Below, piece by piece: positions 45,222 to 57,239 of a DNA stretch of 64,000 nucleotides (its first letter is position 1; each line of letters opens with the position of its first letter). Source of the DNA: Trichostrongylus colubriformis (taxonomy: Eukaryota; Nematoda; Chromadorea; Rhabditida; Trichostrongylidae); contig OZ022259.1 of assembly GCA_963978905.1 (NCBI GenBank), forward strand, positions 32,360,343 to 32,424,342. The letters run 5' to 3'. The notes under the pieces are model-generated. The model worked only from the letters and a program-made list of their open reading frames with translations. It was not told the DNA's origin and searched no databases. The translations under genes and the position numbers were made by a program.

Positions 45222-46505
45222 TTAGGTTGGCAACTAATTAATTGCGGATTTTTGTTGGAAAATCAAAGACCTTTTTTCATAGAACTAAATAACTTACTCT
45301 GTAATGTATTGCCCATTTTTATCAATGACCTTTTGTCATCTTTCAGGTAGCATCATAATTCCGCGTTCATAAAACTTCTGGTTTTTATCAGTAAAAAAAC
45401 TGAGTCAGGTACGATTGGACCTCATCATCACTACTGAAATTTTTACCACCCAAAGAATTTTGCAATGATCGAAACAAAAAGTAATCCGATGGTGCAAGGT
45501 CAGGACTATAGGGTGGATGTGGCAAAACATCCCAACCAAGCTCCAATAATTTTTGCCGAGTGGCCAAAGACGTCTATGGTCTTGCATTGTCATGATGGAA
45601 GACAACACTTTTTCGGTTTAATGATTCGAGTCGCTTTTCTTGAACTGCATTGCTTAATTTTGTTAATTGTGCAATGTAGACATCAGAATTGATCGTTCGG
45701 TTGGGTGGTAGGAGTTCAAAGTAGACAATTCCTTTGTAATCCCACCACACTGACAACAAAACCTTCTTTTGGTGAATGTCAGCTTTTGCTCTTGTTTGAG
45801 ATGGTTCACCTGGGCGGCTCCACGATCTTTTTTGCTGGACATTATTGTAAGCAACCCATTTCTCATTGTCAGGGATGATTCTTTTCAAAATGGATCATTT
45901 TTACTACGTTTCTTTAGCAAATCGCAGATGTTAATGCGTTGCTCAAATGCGGTCCCTTCAGTTCCTGAGGATCCCATATATCCAGTTTTGACACGTACCC
46001 AAGTTGTTTTAAATGCTTTTCAATACATGTATGTGATAACTGTAGTTTCTCTGAAATCTCACGTGTAGTACTGTGACGATCCGAGTCAAGTATTGCCTTG
46101 ATTAGGTCGTTGTCAACTCCAACTGGACGACCAGAGCGTTTCTCATCTTTGAGGGAAAAATCACCAGAACGAAATCAGGCAAACCAATTTTGGCACTGCC
46201 GTTCTTTTAAGGCTTCAGCACCATAAACAGCACATAACTTTTTGAGAGCTTGTGATGCGTTTTTCCCTTTAAGGAAGTAATAAAGCAAAATATGACGAAA
46301 ATGAATGTTTTGATTCTCCACTTTTCAGCACAGGCCGAAAGAGAATGATGCAACCGATCAAGAAACTTTCTTTACTGATTGATAGCAGGATTGCCTACTA
46401 TTAGATGACAATATGTGTTTAACATTTGGCCTACCCCAGTAAAGCTAAATATTCAACTAAAGCCATCTATGAGTGAAATCCGCAATGACTTAGTTGCAGA
46501 CCTAA
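45222..46505 (-). mobile_element. mariner-family transposon, second copy, inactive
   Basis: Same family as 5037-6300 in opposite orientation: ends TTAGGTTGGCAACTAATTAA and TTAGGTCTGCAACTAAGTCA, with TA at 45220-45221 and 46506-46507. It is 1284 bp, about 20 bp longer than the other copy because it keeps transposase linker sequence that the first copy has lost. Confidence 0.9.
45294..46321 (-). pseudogene. mariner transposase, second copy, dead
   Basis: The start codon is GTG where the other copy has ATG. The helix-turn-helix region, the SGRPVGVDND hook and the linker KLDIWDPQELKG are readable in changing frames. In the catalytic domain, the GDEKW motif has become DNEKW through two G-to-A changes, so the first catalytic Asp is Asn. 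The second Asp (FHHDNARP) remains. The frame shifts after 45574 but HPPYSPDLAPSDY is not intact. It ends QYITE at 45294. Loss of start, Asp and frame each suffice to kill it. Confidence 0.88.
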
Positions 46506-46509
46506 TAAT

Positions 46510-47675
46510 TGTGCACTGTAATTAAATTTGTTGCCAGGCCACTAGATTCTAATCTATAACTGAGAAAATAACGGTTTGAACCATAACGTATCACTTGCAA
46601 TAGTGTTGCACTAGTTTCAAACTACAATCTCTCGGTTTTTTGAAAAGGTATCGTGGTCAAAGGCTGCCACCTTATGTTTCTGAATATGGAGAATGACATA
46701 TCTTCCCGGGTCCCTTCTGCTACAGAAACTAGGTCGGGTTTTAACAGCATATGCAGCAAGCAATGACAGAACAAATTCATGGTTTGCGACGTTATACATG
46801 TGCATACTTTTTTTATAGTAATTTTTTCCACGACAGTGACAGTCTTCACTTTGGAAATATTTGGGGCTAAAACCTGGGTTACTATGAGATCTATTTCCTG
46901 CTATGGCTATGTTGAGGAAGGCGCATTTTTATGATGATTCTGCAAACAATTAAGGAAGCTGTATCTTCTAGAAACTGGAGATTTGATGTCTACTACCGGA
47001 GCTTTTGCTCGGGAGCATTGGGCACTGGGATTTTTCGATAGTTTTTGTAATAAACAGGCAAAAATCACAGTTCTCTTACGAAAAAGTGGAGACTAGCAGG
47101 AGATCTACTGAAATCTGCAGATGAAACTTCGACCGAATTTGCTCCTCTTTTGGCTGTGGTTCTAACTTCTTAGTTGTACAAAAGTTTAATTTGATCAGTA
47201 GTGGTGGTGAATTACGAACCGATTTTCCTATGGCACAATGACAGGTAGATATGTTGATCTGCATTTTCGAAAACGTATCCTATCGGCTTTAGCTCTTAGA
47301 AATCTTTTCTTTCAGATGACCCAAGAAAAAAGACGGTCCTTAGTGGCCAAGTGCAACACATGGTGTTGCACGATTCGAAGAAAACACAAACATCCTCGAT
47401 CCTTTATGTGTTACGGATGCCACATACCTGCAATAATAGCAGGATTCTGTGGAAATATAGAAGATGTAGGAGAAGGAAGAATTCCCAACTTATGTTCAGA
47501 AACGTACGGTAGGGTGTCATATTTGGGAGAGTGATTGAGGACGTTTTTCAATGGTATGTGCGATGAATCAAGGACCCGACCATAACATCCAAGGGAGATA
47601 TCATGGGACATGCCCTTGTTCTTAGTCCATCACAGTCACCAAACAATTATCGATTGGTTAGCGGAGGGATTGTAC
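46510..47675. other. no gene seen
   Basis: Noncoding. Short frames at 46617-46849 (minus) and 47238-47534 (plus) lack motifs or consistent splice borders. Confidence 0.4.
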
Positions 47676-47678
47676 ATA

Positions 47679-48186
47679 CAGTAGCGCTCAAAAGTCTTCG
47701 GCCAAAACTTTTTTGTCATAACTTTTTTTCTACTTGACAAAATTTGACAAAATTTTAATATGTGGTGCCTAAACCTATTGTCAACATTTCCTTCTACTTG
47801 AGCGCCGCTTGCCACTTTTCATGATTTTTTACAAGAATTTACTACAAGACCACCCAAAAAAAAGTAAGAGGCTTGTTCGAGAAAACCGGCTTTCTATACA
47901 AAAACAAAAAGAGCAAGCCTCAGAGAACATTAATATTCTGTTGAAAGACCACGACTTTTGATGACAGCGGCACTGCGGGACGGCATAGCGATGGCATGCC
48001 AAAATTGAAAAATTTCATATAACCACGTAACCTACGCCGTTGCGCGCCAAAATGGTATATTAAGTATGCAGTGTCTCCGAGTACAACATACTAAAATTTC
48101 TCTTAAATCGGTGCAGTTACAAAAAAGTTACAAGTGAAAAAACCCAGGTGAGAGACCATTTCGCCGAAGACTTTTGAGCGCTACTG
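47679..48186. mobile_element. Tc1-type MITE, CAGTAGCGCTC ends
   Basis: Inverted ends CAGTAGCGCTCAAAAGTCTT (about 23 bp) are flanked by TA. It is 508 bp, without a transposase. It is a sister of the element at 24382 by its first eight bases and length, but otherwise different inside. Confidence 0.85.
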
Positions 48187-48481
48187 TATGTATGTATGTG
48201 GAGAAGAAGGGAGAGAGCGGGGATTGTACTGCAAACTCTGAGAAGCGCACAAAAAACTTCCTTCATACGATATTCATCACAAAATATTTTGGGCATGCTC
48301 GGTCAATTGTCAGTATTTGCAGCTCATGAATTACTTGCTGGCTACGGTACACCATTTTGACATTCTGAACATAGTATAAACATGTTTTCTTGTGCTGTCC
48401 AAGAAAGTATGCTCTTATTTATGTTATACTTATGCTGTTAATCAGAATAAGAGCGAATGTTGAAACGTGGGGAACGGCTGG

Positions 48482-48548
48482 GGACATACTGTAGTGGCTC
48501 TATTCGTCTATTCACCTGACCTACGAATAGAGCCACTACAGTATGTCC
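48482..48548. repeat. perfect 25-bp hairpin with 17-nt loop
   Basis: The left arm 48482-48506 (GGACATACTGTAGTGGCTCT and on) and right arm 48524-48548 are exact reverse complements. This size and loop resemble a small-RNA precursor, but a snapback duplication would look the same. Confidence 0.95.
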
Positions 48549-48972
48549 GCAGCAAGGATAGAGCACGCGAGGTTGAGGAATTCTCAAAGGAGGGCACACT
48601 TTTGGCGGGGAGAGGGGTGTGGCGATTTCTTGAACTCTTCGTGGAGACATAAACAAACACGGTTTTTTTGAATTCAAAGGCGGCCGAGTGTTCCCTGAAA
48701 AGGTTCAAAAGATTCTCGATCGATAAGGCGGCCGCATTTCTCAAAAAAAGATATTTACAATATCATGCACCTTTCCTACACCATAGCTAATGCTATCGTC
48801 GTAAGTAAGATTTTCTCTGCATTATTGTATTAGTTTTGAACAGACTCTGTCCTCATTCGTGTGTCAGGAGCATGTTAAAGGCAAAAAATAATGAAAAAAA
48901 ATAATGACATAATCTTTTGATAACCATTGGTCGTTTTTATTTTATGGCTAGCAAAACTTTTTAGTTACTTAT

Positions 48973-49050
48973 ACCAACTAAGGAAATAGTACAAAGAAAA
49001 GGATCTCCTTTTACCAACTAAGGAAATAGTGCAAAAAAAGGATCTCCTTC
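48973..49050. repeat. 40-bp direct tandem duplication
   Basis: ACCAACTAAGGAAATAGTRC followed by AAARAAAAGGATCTCCTT occurs twice in a row, with a few differences. Confidence 0.85.
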
Positions 49051-49719
49051 CAATTTGTACCCCATCAACCATTCACTGAGTCATTTTCCACGAAAAATGC
49101 CGTATCACGCGCTTATGTATGGGCTAGAGTGTGAATTGAAGGGTAATTCATCACTTTTGATGTCAGTTTACGCGTAAGCACGGCTTTCGACTGAGAAGAA
49201 ATGGAGATGCGACGCATAAGTGGGATGAGGTCCAAGCAAGGCCCAAAGTGATGCTCTGGAAAGGAGCTAGGAATTTCCGGCCATTGCCGACAATGAGACA
49301 CTCCCTGAACCTATACAATGACCCTTTTCTAAACTGTGTAAGTCGAAATCGGTTATGGAATAGAACCGAGTGAGAACAATGCTAGTCACTATGCACCTAC
49401 ACCCACTACCCTGACCACAGGGAAACTTCGTACCGAAAGCCATTGTTGCTCCGCCCAAATGTTCACGCTGCCCACAGGCGGTTTTATCTTCTCATGGAAC
49501 TTTGAAATGAGACCTGGATGGATCGATAGGGTTTCGTATGCTGATTACAAATCTGGGAACCAAAACCGCTACGTAGCGAGTCAGTAGAGATAAATAAAAA
49601 ATTTGTTCGCGATGACTCATTGACCGGGTGCATACTTGGCGTGATTCACCAAAAGGTGTAATCGAGAATGGAAACCTACCTTTCACCACCACTTGCCCTA
49701 GCGCGCTACCATGAAGCCA

Positions 49720-49930
49720 CGGTGACCGCTGTTGCACACATGATTAGCCTCGTTGATGCGTTCTTTCGAGCAAATGAGTGCGAACTATGAGTGATCGCAA
49801 GCTTTGACTCCTTCTAACTCGCTTCTTAGCGACATTTTGCAGTTTAGGTTTTCATGGTTGTGACCAGCATCTGAGACCCAATCAATCCATCTACATAGCT
49901 CTCATTTTAAGATTTCATGAAAAGTTAGAA
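49720..49930 (+). repeat. dispersed repeat family 4, copy 1
   Basis: CTTTGACTCCTTCTAACTCG, GACATTTTGCAGTTTAGG, TTTTCATGGTTGTGACCAG and GCATCTGAGACC recur, diverged, in the same order at 54150-54360. Confidence 0.55.
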
Positions 49931-49934
49931 CTCT

Positions 49935-52900
49935 CGAGGTGCTATCTCTTTAGCGATCTATGCCTTTTTTTTTGTACAAAACTTGGCATGTACATAATCC
50001 CGCTATGGGAAAATAAAGTTTCTCTCACTATGCTTCAAGGTAGGGGGGTCATGCTTCATGCAAGCAATTTGTGGAGTTTGTCAAGTGAGAAGAAGTATGT
50101 ACGTCGTACTTGGTGCTGTAATGGGGGGGTCACTCTTGTTGTGGTTTCATTCACGGTCTTAAAGCGCAATGAGTCAGCTCAGAGAGAATCAGTTAATATT
50201 TAGGGCTCATAGACAGAAGACAAAACATATGCGATACAAAGGCATAACCAATGAAATTCTACAGCAGCCGTCGAGATCCCAAAGGACTAAGTAAGCTCTG
50301 TGTGTGTGTGAGTGTGTGTGTGTGATGTTTGAAAGTGCGGCGGACAATTCACGGGTAGAATGGGGTGTAGATTGTCCCCAGAGAGCGTCAGCATGATGCT
50401 GTCTGCTCGTTTTCTCCCAGAAAATTCAGTGGCGCTTGTCTGATGAAGAGCAGTGATGCGGCTAAGACCTTCCAATAGAAGCAGGCCATGTAACTAAACA
50501 CATCGGGAGGGGGCAGTTTTGGCTTACTGCAGAGCTTACGGTGGCTTGCAGCCAATTTACCCACACGACACTTTGAACGCATCTGGTGTGAACTCATTAA
50601 GTTTTTTTTTAATGAAAGCCTTTTTTCTCTCTCTTCCACTTATCCCCCTTTCACTGTTGAACATGCTTGTTGTTGTATGCTATTTCACTCGTTCAAATCA
50701 TCATGACTCAAATGAAATTCGCCCTACACCACATCAAATGACAGTGGCGTTGGCTCGTCTGAAGTGTGCAGTTCAAGGTGAATGCGTCAGAATAGCAGTG
50801 GCGCCAGAAAGACGAGTTTCACAACGCGATTTTTGCTGCACATTGTCCTTTCTGAGTGTGAATGTCCGTTTACAGAGAACAGTGCCTCAATATACGCGTT
50901 TATCTTTGCCCCTCCCCTTCCGGTGCTTTCGGATTCTTCCCACTGGATTTCAAAAAAAATCAGGAACAAGGAGCAGGGCAGACCATCGTGAATGTAACAA
51001 GTCCTGATCAAGGGAATTATCGGCAGGTCATTCAAACCTTGTACAAGCCCATGTTGTGTGGGAGTGCCCTATTTAAATTCTACCACCGACTCCTTGCGCG
51101 TGGAATTGTCACAATAGATCCACATTCGGCTTATAGTCACAATACATTACACAATGCGATTAGGTGTACCTTGCAAGTGAACAATCTGTGATTGGGGTTG
51201 AAGAGAACTGTTGTGGCAACCACTTCTCCATATTCTGGATTTTTCAGTTTGTTTCCAGCGTGCAACGCTCATTTCAGAGTCTTCCAACTTGTCTCCAAGC
51301 TTACTCCAAACAGTACTTTCAGTTCACTGACCTGGATTTCTTTTTAATGGGTTGTGATATTGGTTGATATTACATATCATTACCTTAAACAGTATTGGTA
51401 GTTGAATTACGACGTGGCCCGATCTTCGTACGCTCCTACAATGGTTTAATGAGCTTCAGAAGATTTTATTTCCATCTCAAATAGCAGAAGAACTGGATGT
51501 CGAAAAGGCAATTTTGAAGCCCCATTGGCTGAGCAGCTCTGAAAAGCAAACAAATAACTACACATACGTAAAATCTGGGAAATTCTGTGGACAAATGTCG
51601 GAACTATCCAGAGTGACTCATCCGAATCCTTATATATTTTTCATCCACAAATCCAACAGCACGAGGATAGTCATACCACTGTTACGTCTTTTCGGTAACC
51701 TTCTCTAGGTCGTCTCGCGTGAACCCGGGAAAGCCTCCGCAAACAGCTCCAAGAGTCATAGTAGGCAAGACGTCAATGTTCTGAGCTACGTGAGATGTGT
51801 ATCTTTGTTAGTACTTTACTTGCTGACTTTTTGTTAATGCGTTGGCCACCTCGTATACAATTTGGCGTATGGTGGCATTGCCACAGTGGACGACATCAGC
51901 TAAAGCGGCGAATGTATACCATGTGCTACGTACTTTGAACGTTATTCACCGCACTGTAATCATTATTAATTATACGTTCTCTCGATTGTGCACCTCAAGA
52001 AAATGAAGAGCCGATGAAGTCTGCATATGGGTGAGACGTGGAACGTAGGATGAAGCATCGACCTTCTTATTCTCCAAAGAGGTTATGGAACTCCTGCATT
52101 GTGAATCTCACGCAGTGTTGAAAATTGCGTAGATTTGCAGCGGTCAGGTATTCGCCAAAAGTTCGAAATCTTTGAAAGGCTACGTGCTCCCTGCGCACAT
52201 ACTTCCTTGTTCGAAGTCTTTTCGTTCTGCTATAGGTCTCGTGCGCGTCCTCTGAATTCTCCATGCCCTGAACAGCTCTGCTACATTACGCTGACTCATA
52301 GCTCTTCGAATGCTTTTGCTCGTAGTATGCTGAAGAGAGTAGAATAGTTGAAACACGGAAGCACGCATAACCAAATCAACATCAAATGGATGCTAAGATA
52401 ACGCTTTTCAAAAGTTGGGCACTGCTTAGGAATTGTACCCTGTCAGTACTCATTTGGAATGCAAGAGTTATAATATGTATGTGCAACAGTGACTGTGCTG
52501 AACCTCCAGCCTTTATTGTGACGCATAAACATCGCCTCACTAACATGATATCATGTGCAATTTCTGAATTATCAATAAAATGAGAGAAGTGTTTAAAGCT
52601 TCACAAATTACTAAACGAGCAGCAAACAACGGCTTCACATTCATTGCATTAAATTCCACAAGTGCCAATCTCACCAACGTAAACGACATGTCTCTAGTTC
52701 ACATCAGACTCAAAATCTTAAACCAAGAATAAAATAGATGAAAAACAATTGAAAGAAAACCTGAACATTGTAGAAATGCAGAACTAGAAAAACAAACTAG
52801 AAGCAACGTACTAAAAGCAGCCAACTCACCTCCCTCCTATATAAGCCATTGTGTGTAGGGTGGACAAATTCAAATATTCCACTGTAAAATCATTGTGGCG

Positions 52901-53090
52901 GGAGCCCCTGCACATCTTGGCAACATGCCAAACCGCAACATCCGTGTCATCCACTAGTGATCGATGGTGCCGTATCAATGTTCGCGTGCTCTTCTGCACA
53001 TTTCGCAATCAGGAGGATGTTCTTTTCGCGGCACTAAATGTTTTAGAACTCAATGCCTCCCCGAGATCGTCGCGAGATTCGGGTCAAATA
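49935..53090. other. no gene called
   Basis: Holds a TG microsatellite (50300-50323) and several overlapping open frames (50519-51007 and 50862-51191 plus strand, 52851-53153 plus strand). The frames overlap one another, have no recognised domain and show no clear splice borders. TTTCAG-like sites near 51246 exist but do not define an exon. Confidence 0.35.
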
Positions 53091-53095
53091 AAGTC

Positions 53096-53110
53096 GGGGG
53101 GGGGGGGGGG
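53096..53110 (+). repeat. 15-base G homopolymer
   Basis: A run of 15 G after AAAGTC. It could form quadruplex structure and is prone to sequencing error. Confidence 0.95.
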
Positions 53111-53125
53111 AGACGCAACTTTGCG

Positions 53126-53255
53126 TGACGTCAGAGCTCCTTTCCCTCCCTAGACTTAGGCTAAATCGATATCCCTTCTTCCCGAGAGCGTCTCTCAAAG
53201 CATAGGTTTGATCTGTTTTAGCTTAAGCCTAAGGAGGGGAAGAGACTTTGACGTG
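53126..53255. repeat. imperfect inverted repeat
   Basis: CGTCAGAGCTCCTTTCCCTC through CTTAGGCTAAAT (53128-53163) is inverted at 53216-53253, with about 80 percent identity. The 50-bp spacer has no ORF. Confidence 0.6.
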
Positions 53256-54149
53256 GACCATCGATTAATAGTGGATGGTAGGGGATGTTGCGGTTCAGCA
53301 TCATGCTAAGATGTGCAGGAACTCCAGACACGATGATGATACTGTAGAATATTTGAACTTGTCCACCACACAATAGCTTATCCCTCCTACGAATGGGCTG
53401 AGTGGCATCGGTAACTACAAATTGACAGCTTAGCATACCGACGAATTCATATACATAATCCAAACAGCAATTGTATCATACGATCAATCCAGTAAGGAAA
53501 AGGAAAAGAGAAAAACTTGATTCCAAGGATTTCAAAAGAGTGTAGTCACAGCCGCGTCGCAGACGCTGGATACAGATTACTAAATAAACAGCCACGAGAA
53601 AAGCTTAAACTATACTTAACATGTACTTACCTTTCGAACAAGCAGTATCAGCAATATATATCCAACAAAACTGACGGTAGTGACAACGAAAACGTACAAC
53701 GACAACACTACCTGAAACGAATCAACATACAAACAGACAAAGTTTAGCAAAACTCATTACCAAATAATCTAATCTTTAAAACATAAAATAATAATGTACC
53801 TGTGACTGCTCTCTCCAGCTACGGAGCTCTACAGACGAAACGACGAGATAGTCTTGAAACGAAAACACGTCATGTGAGACAACAAACAAACAACATGTTA
53901 CACGAACACGCAATCACAAACGAATCGAAAAAAATTGATGCACAATACACAGATGATCGAATCATAAAGCTGGGTAGTGCGAACGCAACTGCTGTAGTGT
54001 GCGCGGTCTGCAATTTCGCGAAATAATTCGATCGTGCGGACGCACGGTCCGCACGAATCGCAAGGTATAAACTCTGTCTTGACGATGAAATATAAAATGC
54101 GAAGAGATAGCCGGTGGGAGCAAACCCACGACCACCAGCCTACGGATCC

Positions 54150-54360
54150 GCTACACCAAAAGTGAGCCGAGGGGGCTGCTGTCAGATGACACCGTGCTAA
54201 TGACAAAGTGTTTCGCAGATGAGGCATCACAAGTAGCTTTTGACCCTCTTCACTCGCTCTAGAATGGCGTTTTGCAACTTTGGTTTTCACACCTATGATC
54301 AGTATTCGGATCTCTATCGATCCGTCTAGGTCTCAATACAAAGCTTCATGGGAAGTAGTA
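54150..54360 (+). repeat. dispersed repeat family 4, copy 2
   Basis: Shares TTTGACCCTCTTCACTCGCT, TTTTGCAACTTTGGTTTTCA and AAAGCTTCATG blocks with 49720-49930. Confidence 0.5.
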
Positions 54361-54775
54361 ACCCATCCCTGGTTGCCCACGATTAATAGCAATTTTTTGC
54401 GAAAACTGCCAAGGCTGACCCGCTAAATGAATGTAATGAACTCTGTGAATAGTGCTGTTGGTGTCGCTCAGGGAAGAGGACCTCGTGTTCACAGAAAAAG
54501 CGTAGGAATTGTACGGAGTAAAGATTAAATTCACCCCATACTTGACCGCCGGATCTTTCCGATTACTACGCTTCGAACATCTATTATGATTATGTGATAT
54601 TGCGATTGTTTACATTATTCATGCGGAATCCTCAGCTTCGAAAAACAGTGCACTGGAAACTTTGAAGAAAAGATGGAGGAAGTATAAGCCACAATTCTCT
54701 AAGCTATTCTCCGAGCAACCATCTAGGCGCACCTGGGGGACGGAGGTGTATGCCATTAGGACAGAAACTTCTTTT

Positions 54776-54960
54776 TCGGTGTGCAACGCGATGGTGGAGC
54801 TATGCGCGCCGTAGGGATAGGTCCTTAAGCGATGAAGGTGTACTACGGCTCATTCTAGGTGTAACCGCTTCAGGACTTGACCAATACCCGCACCACCATG
54901 TCGCGCGGTAAACGCGGCCACGTAAACATTCTGTCCTAATGGCATACATCCGTGTCAGTG
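54776..54960 (+). repeat. dispersed repeat family 2, copy 2
   Basis: Same ordered blocks as 23180-23405, including CTATGCGCGCCGTAGGGATA and GTAACCGCTTCAGGACT. Confidence 0.6.
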
Positions 54961-54964
54961 CGGG

Positions 54965-56910
54965 GCTCCGTCTTCTGAAAATTCATAGTGGATGGAGTCT
55001 TCTGAACAGCAACATAAAGTAAAGGAAAGCAACCTACGATTTGTACTATTCTCTCACTGGGATTCCTGCCGAAATGGGCATATCAAATAATGTGCGATTA
55101 TTCACTTGATAAAACACAACACAAATAACCTGCAGGGACTTGTTCCACTTTCCGCTTCACTTCGAACTGCGATTTTTGCATCATCAAAGTTGTTACCGTA
55201 TGGCGAACTTCTGCATATAATATCACAATTAGGTGTCTGCAGGTTCCTCCGTTAACTTTTCCGAAGGCGTTACACGAGGCCAGAAGTGGTATTGTATGTA
55301 AAATGACAGATGATAGTCGTGTCACATCTCAATAAACGAATTATTTCCAAATCTTACCATATAAGCACTGAGCTTTGCCCTTTTCCGTCTTTTAAGAACA
55401 CATGATGAATTGAGTCCATTAAATGTGAACATAACTTAAAGACGAGAAAAATAATCCATGATTTTCGGTATTTTCGATTATTGATAAGGAATATTTCCCA
55501 GAAAAACGAACCCTCAAAGACGGGTCTTCGTAAAACCCTTTCATTCTTTGACAGCTAGCTTTCATTTTTCTGTGTTCTGTGATATAGCAATAAAGCTTTC
55601 AAATGTTTACACATTGTTTTCATGAGAAAAAAACGTTATCATGAACAAAGAACTCTTAAAACTAAAGCAAAAAAAGAGATCAATTGGTCAGACAAAAAAC
55701 AATGGATACCAGCCTCAAGAGGGCGTATGTTCCACGGAGAGGTAGTTTGGTAACTAAGAATCAACCAATTTTGGCAGAAATACCAGCACGCTTCATCCCA
55801 CTCACTCACCTATCGACTGACCAATTTACTACTCATCTGCACCCTTCGAGCTTAACCCTTCTCCCACTCAACCCACACACTTCCGTTCTGCCGTGACGTG
55901 CGTACAACCTTTCCTGGGCTTGAGCCATAGCCGGTGCGAAGCCGCGCTCCGGCTAGATCAGTCATTTGAACTCATGGTCGAAACGCCTGCCGTAAACAGT
56001 TGACGTGGAGCGCGGGAAACTATTGATTCACCCGGCTCCCATTAAGTCAAGCCGGAGCCGGAGTCGTGTGTCTGCCGTCGCCTGGAGGGGCCAGTTTTTC
56101 AAGACCTCACGATGTCAGTCACACGATGCTGAACGTCGCCGATGGAGTAGATCAACGAAAGAAAGATAGCCTGGTGGACCGGACATGCTATCACTAATTC
56201 CCTTGACCCTCGGATTTCCCTTGTCACCTCCATATCGACCAATTCTCGCGTGAGTTCATTATGTTACGATGAAGTTGATTAGTTGTGTTTTCTTTCTTTC
56301 TCACACTTCGGTATTCTTCTATACTCGTTGTATAATGCTCTCACCTTTGTATTATTTGGTGATATTTCAATATTCTATAGTGAACCGGTATAACACCCCT
56401 AGTGTTCCGTGATATAGAGGGTGGTGGATGAGTGGATAAAGCGGCAAGTGATTAGGTGAATCAGTGGGTAGAGGAGAAGTGTGAGTATTCTTGCCAAGAT
56501 TAGTTGATTCACAGTTAGAAGTAGTTATACGAAGGTAGTTTATCTTGTTAGTAATACTCCTCTCTATATGCGACAACGGTACGGGGGACCCGCGCAGGTG
56601 CATTCTCATCGGTGCAACAGGTGAGGGTCCTAATAATACTCACGTTCTGCCGCGGTCCAGTGTCGGTTGAACCACCCGATGTTGTGAGCACACCGCATGG
56701 CGCACCGGTCACGATACCTTCCATGGCATATGGTTCCTGCCACAGTTCAAAAAATAATGCCTTATATGAAAGTCAGTAGCGTTAAAATAAGTAGTCATAA
56801 AAAATAAGTGGAGCGTCCACTTCCTTTTTCCTTTCCAGCAGCCCGTGTAGGTGTTGCTCTCCCAAAACTTCGGCATTCAGCATAGCAAGAACAGCGTTAC
56901 CCAGAATTTC
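54965..56910. other. no gene seen
   Basis: Noncoding. A GC-rich block (about 55925-56100) contains short internal repeats of GCCGG. The frames at 55684 (plus) and 56367 (minus) are low-complexity Leu/Pro/Thr and not convincing. Confidence 0.4.
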
Positions 56911-56912
56911 GG

Positions 56913-56962
56913 CGTATTGATAAAGTAATCGACGAGGTGTCGTGGATTACTTTATCAATACG
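56913..56962. repeat. perfect 18-bp hairpin with 14-nt loop
   Basis: CGTATTGATAAAGTAATC (56913-56930) is exactly inverted at 56945-56962. The loop itself has a small CGAC/GTCG stem. It lies just upstream of the degenerate retrotransposon. Confidence 0.9.
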
Positions 56963-57239
56963 TCTGTCCGATTGTGCAATAGTCAACGGTTCAAGAAAAG
57001 GAATGGAGTTGACAGTGGTAGGTATTTTACGCAGTTGGTTGAGAGTATTGTCAACTATATCCTAATTTAATGGAACTGCATTTGTCAGCATGGCCATACT
57101 CCTGTTCTTGTCAAGGTTCTTGACAATGACAGTATATTTTCAACCAAAACCAAGATTGATCTCGACGATGCAGCTGAGTTGCTGGCAAAGGTAGGCATGA
57201 AGCTCAATCTTTAAAAAAGCGTTACGTCTCGGAATTCAG

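Noticed and set aside
50519..51191. Overlapping 162- and 109-codon plus-strand frames as a gene
   Set aside because: The frames overlap each other, lack motifs and splice borders, and have noncoding-like composition.
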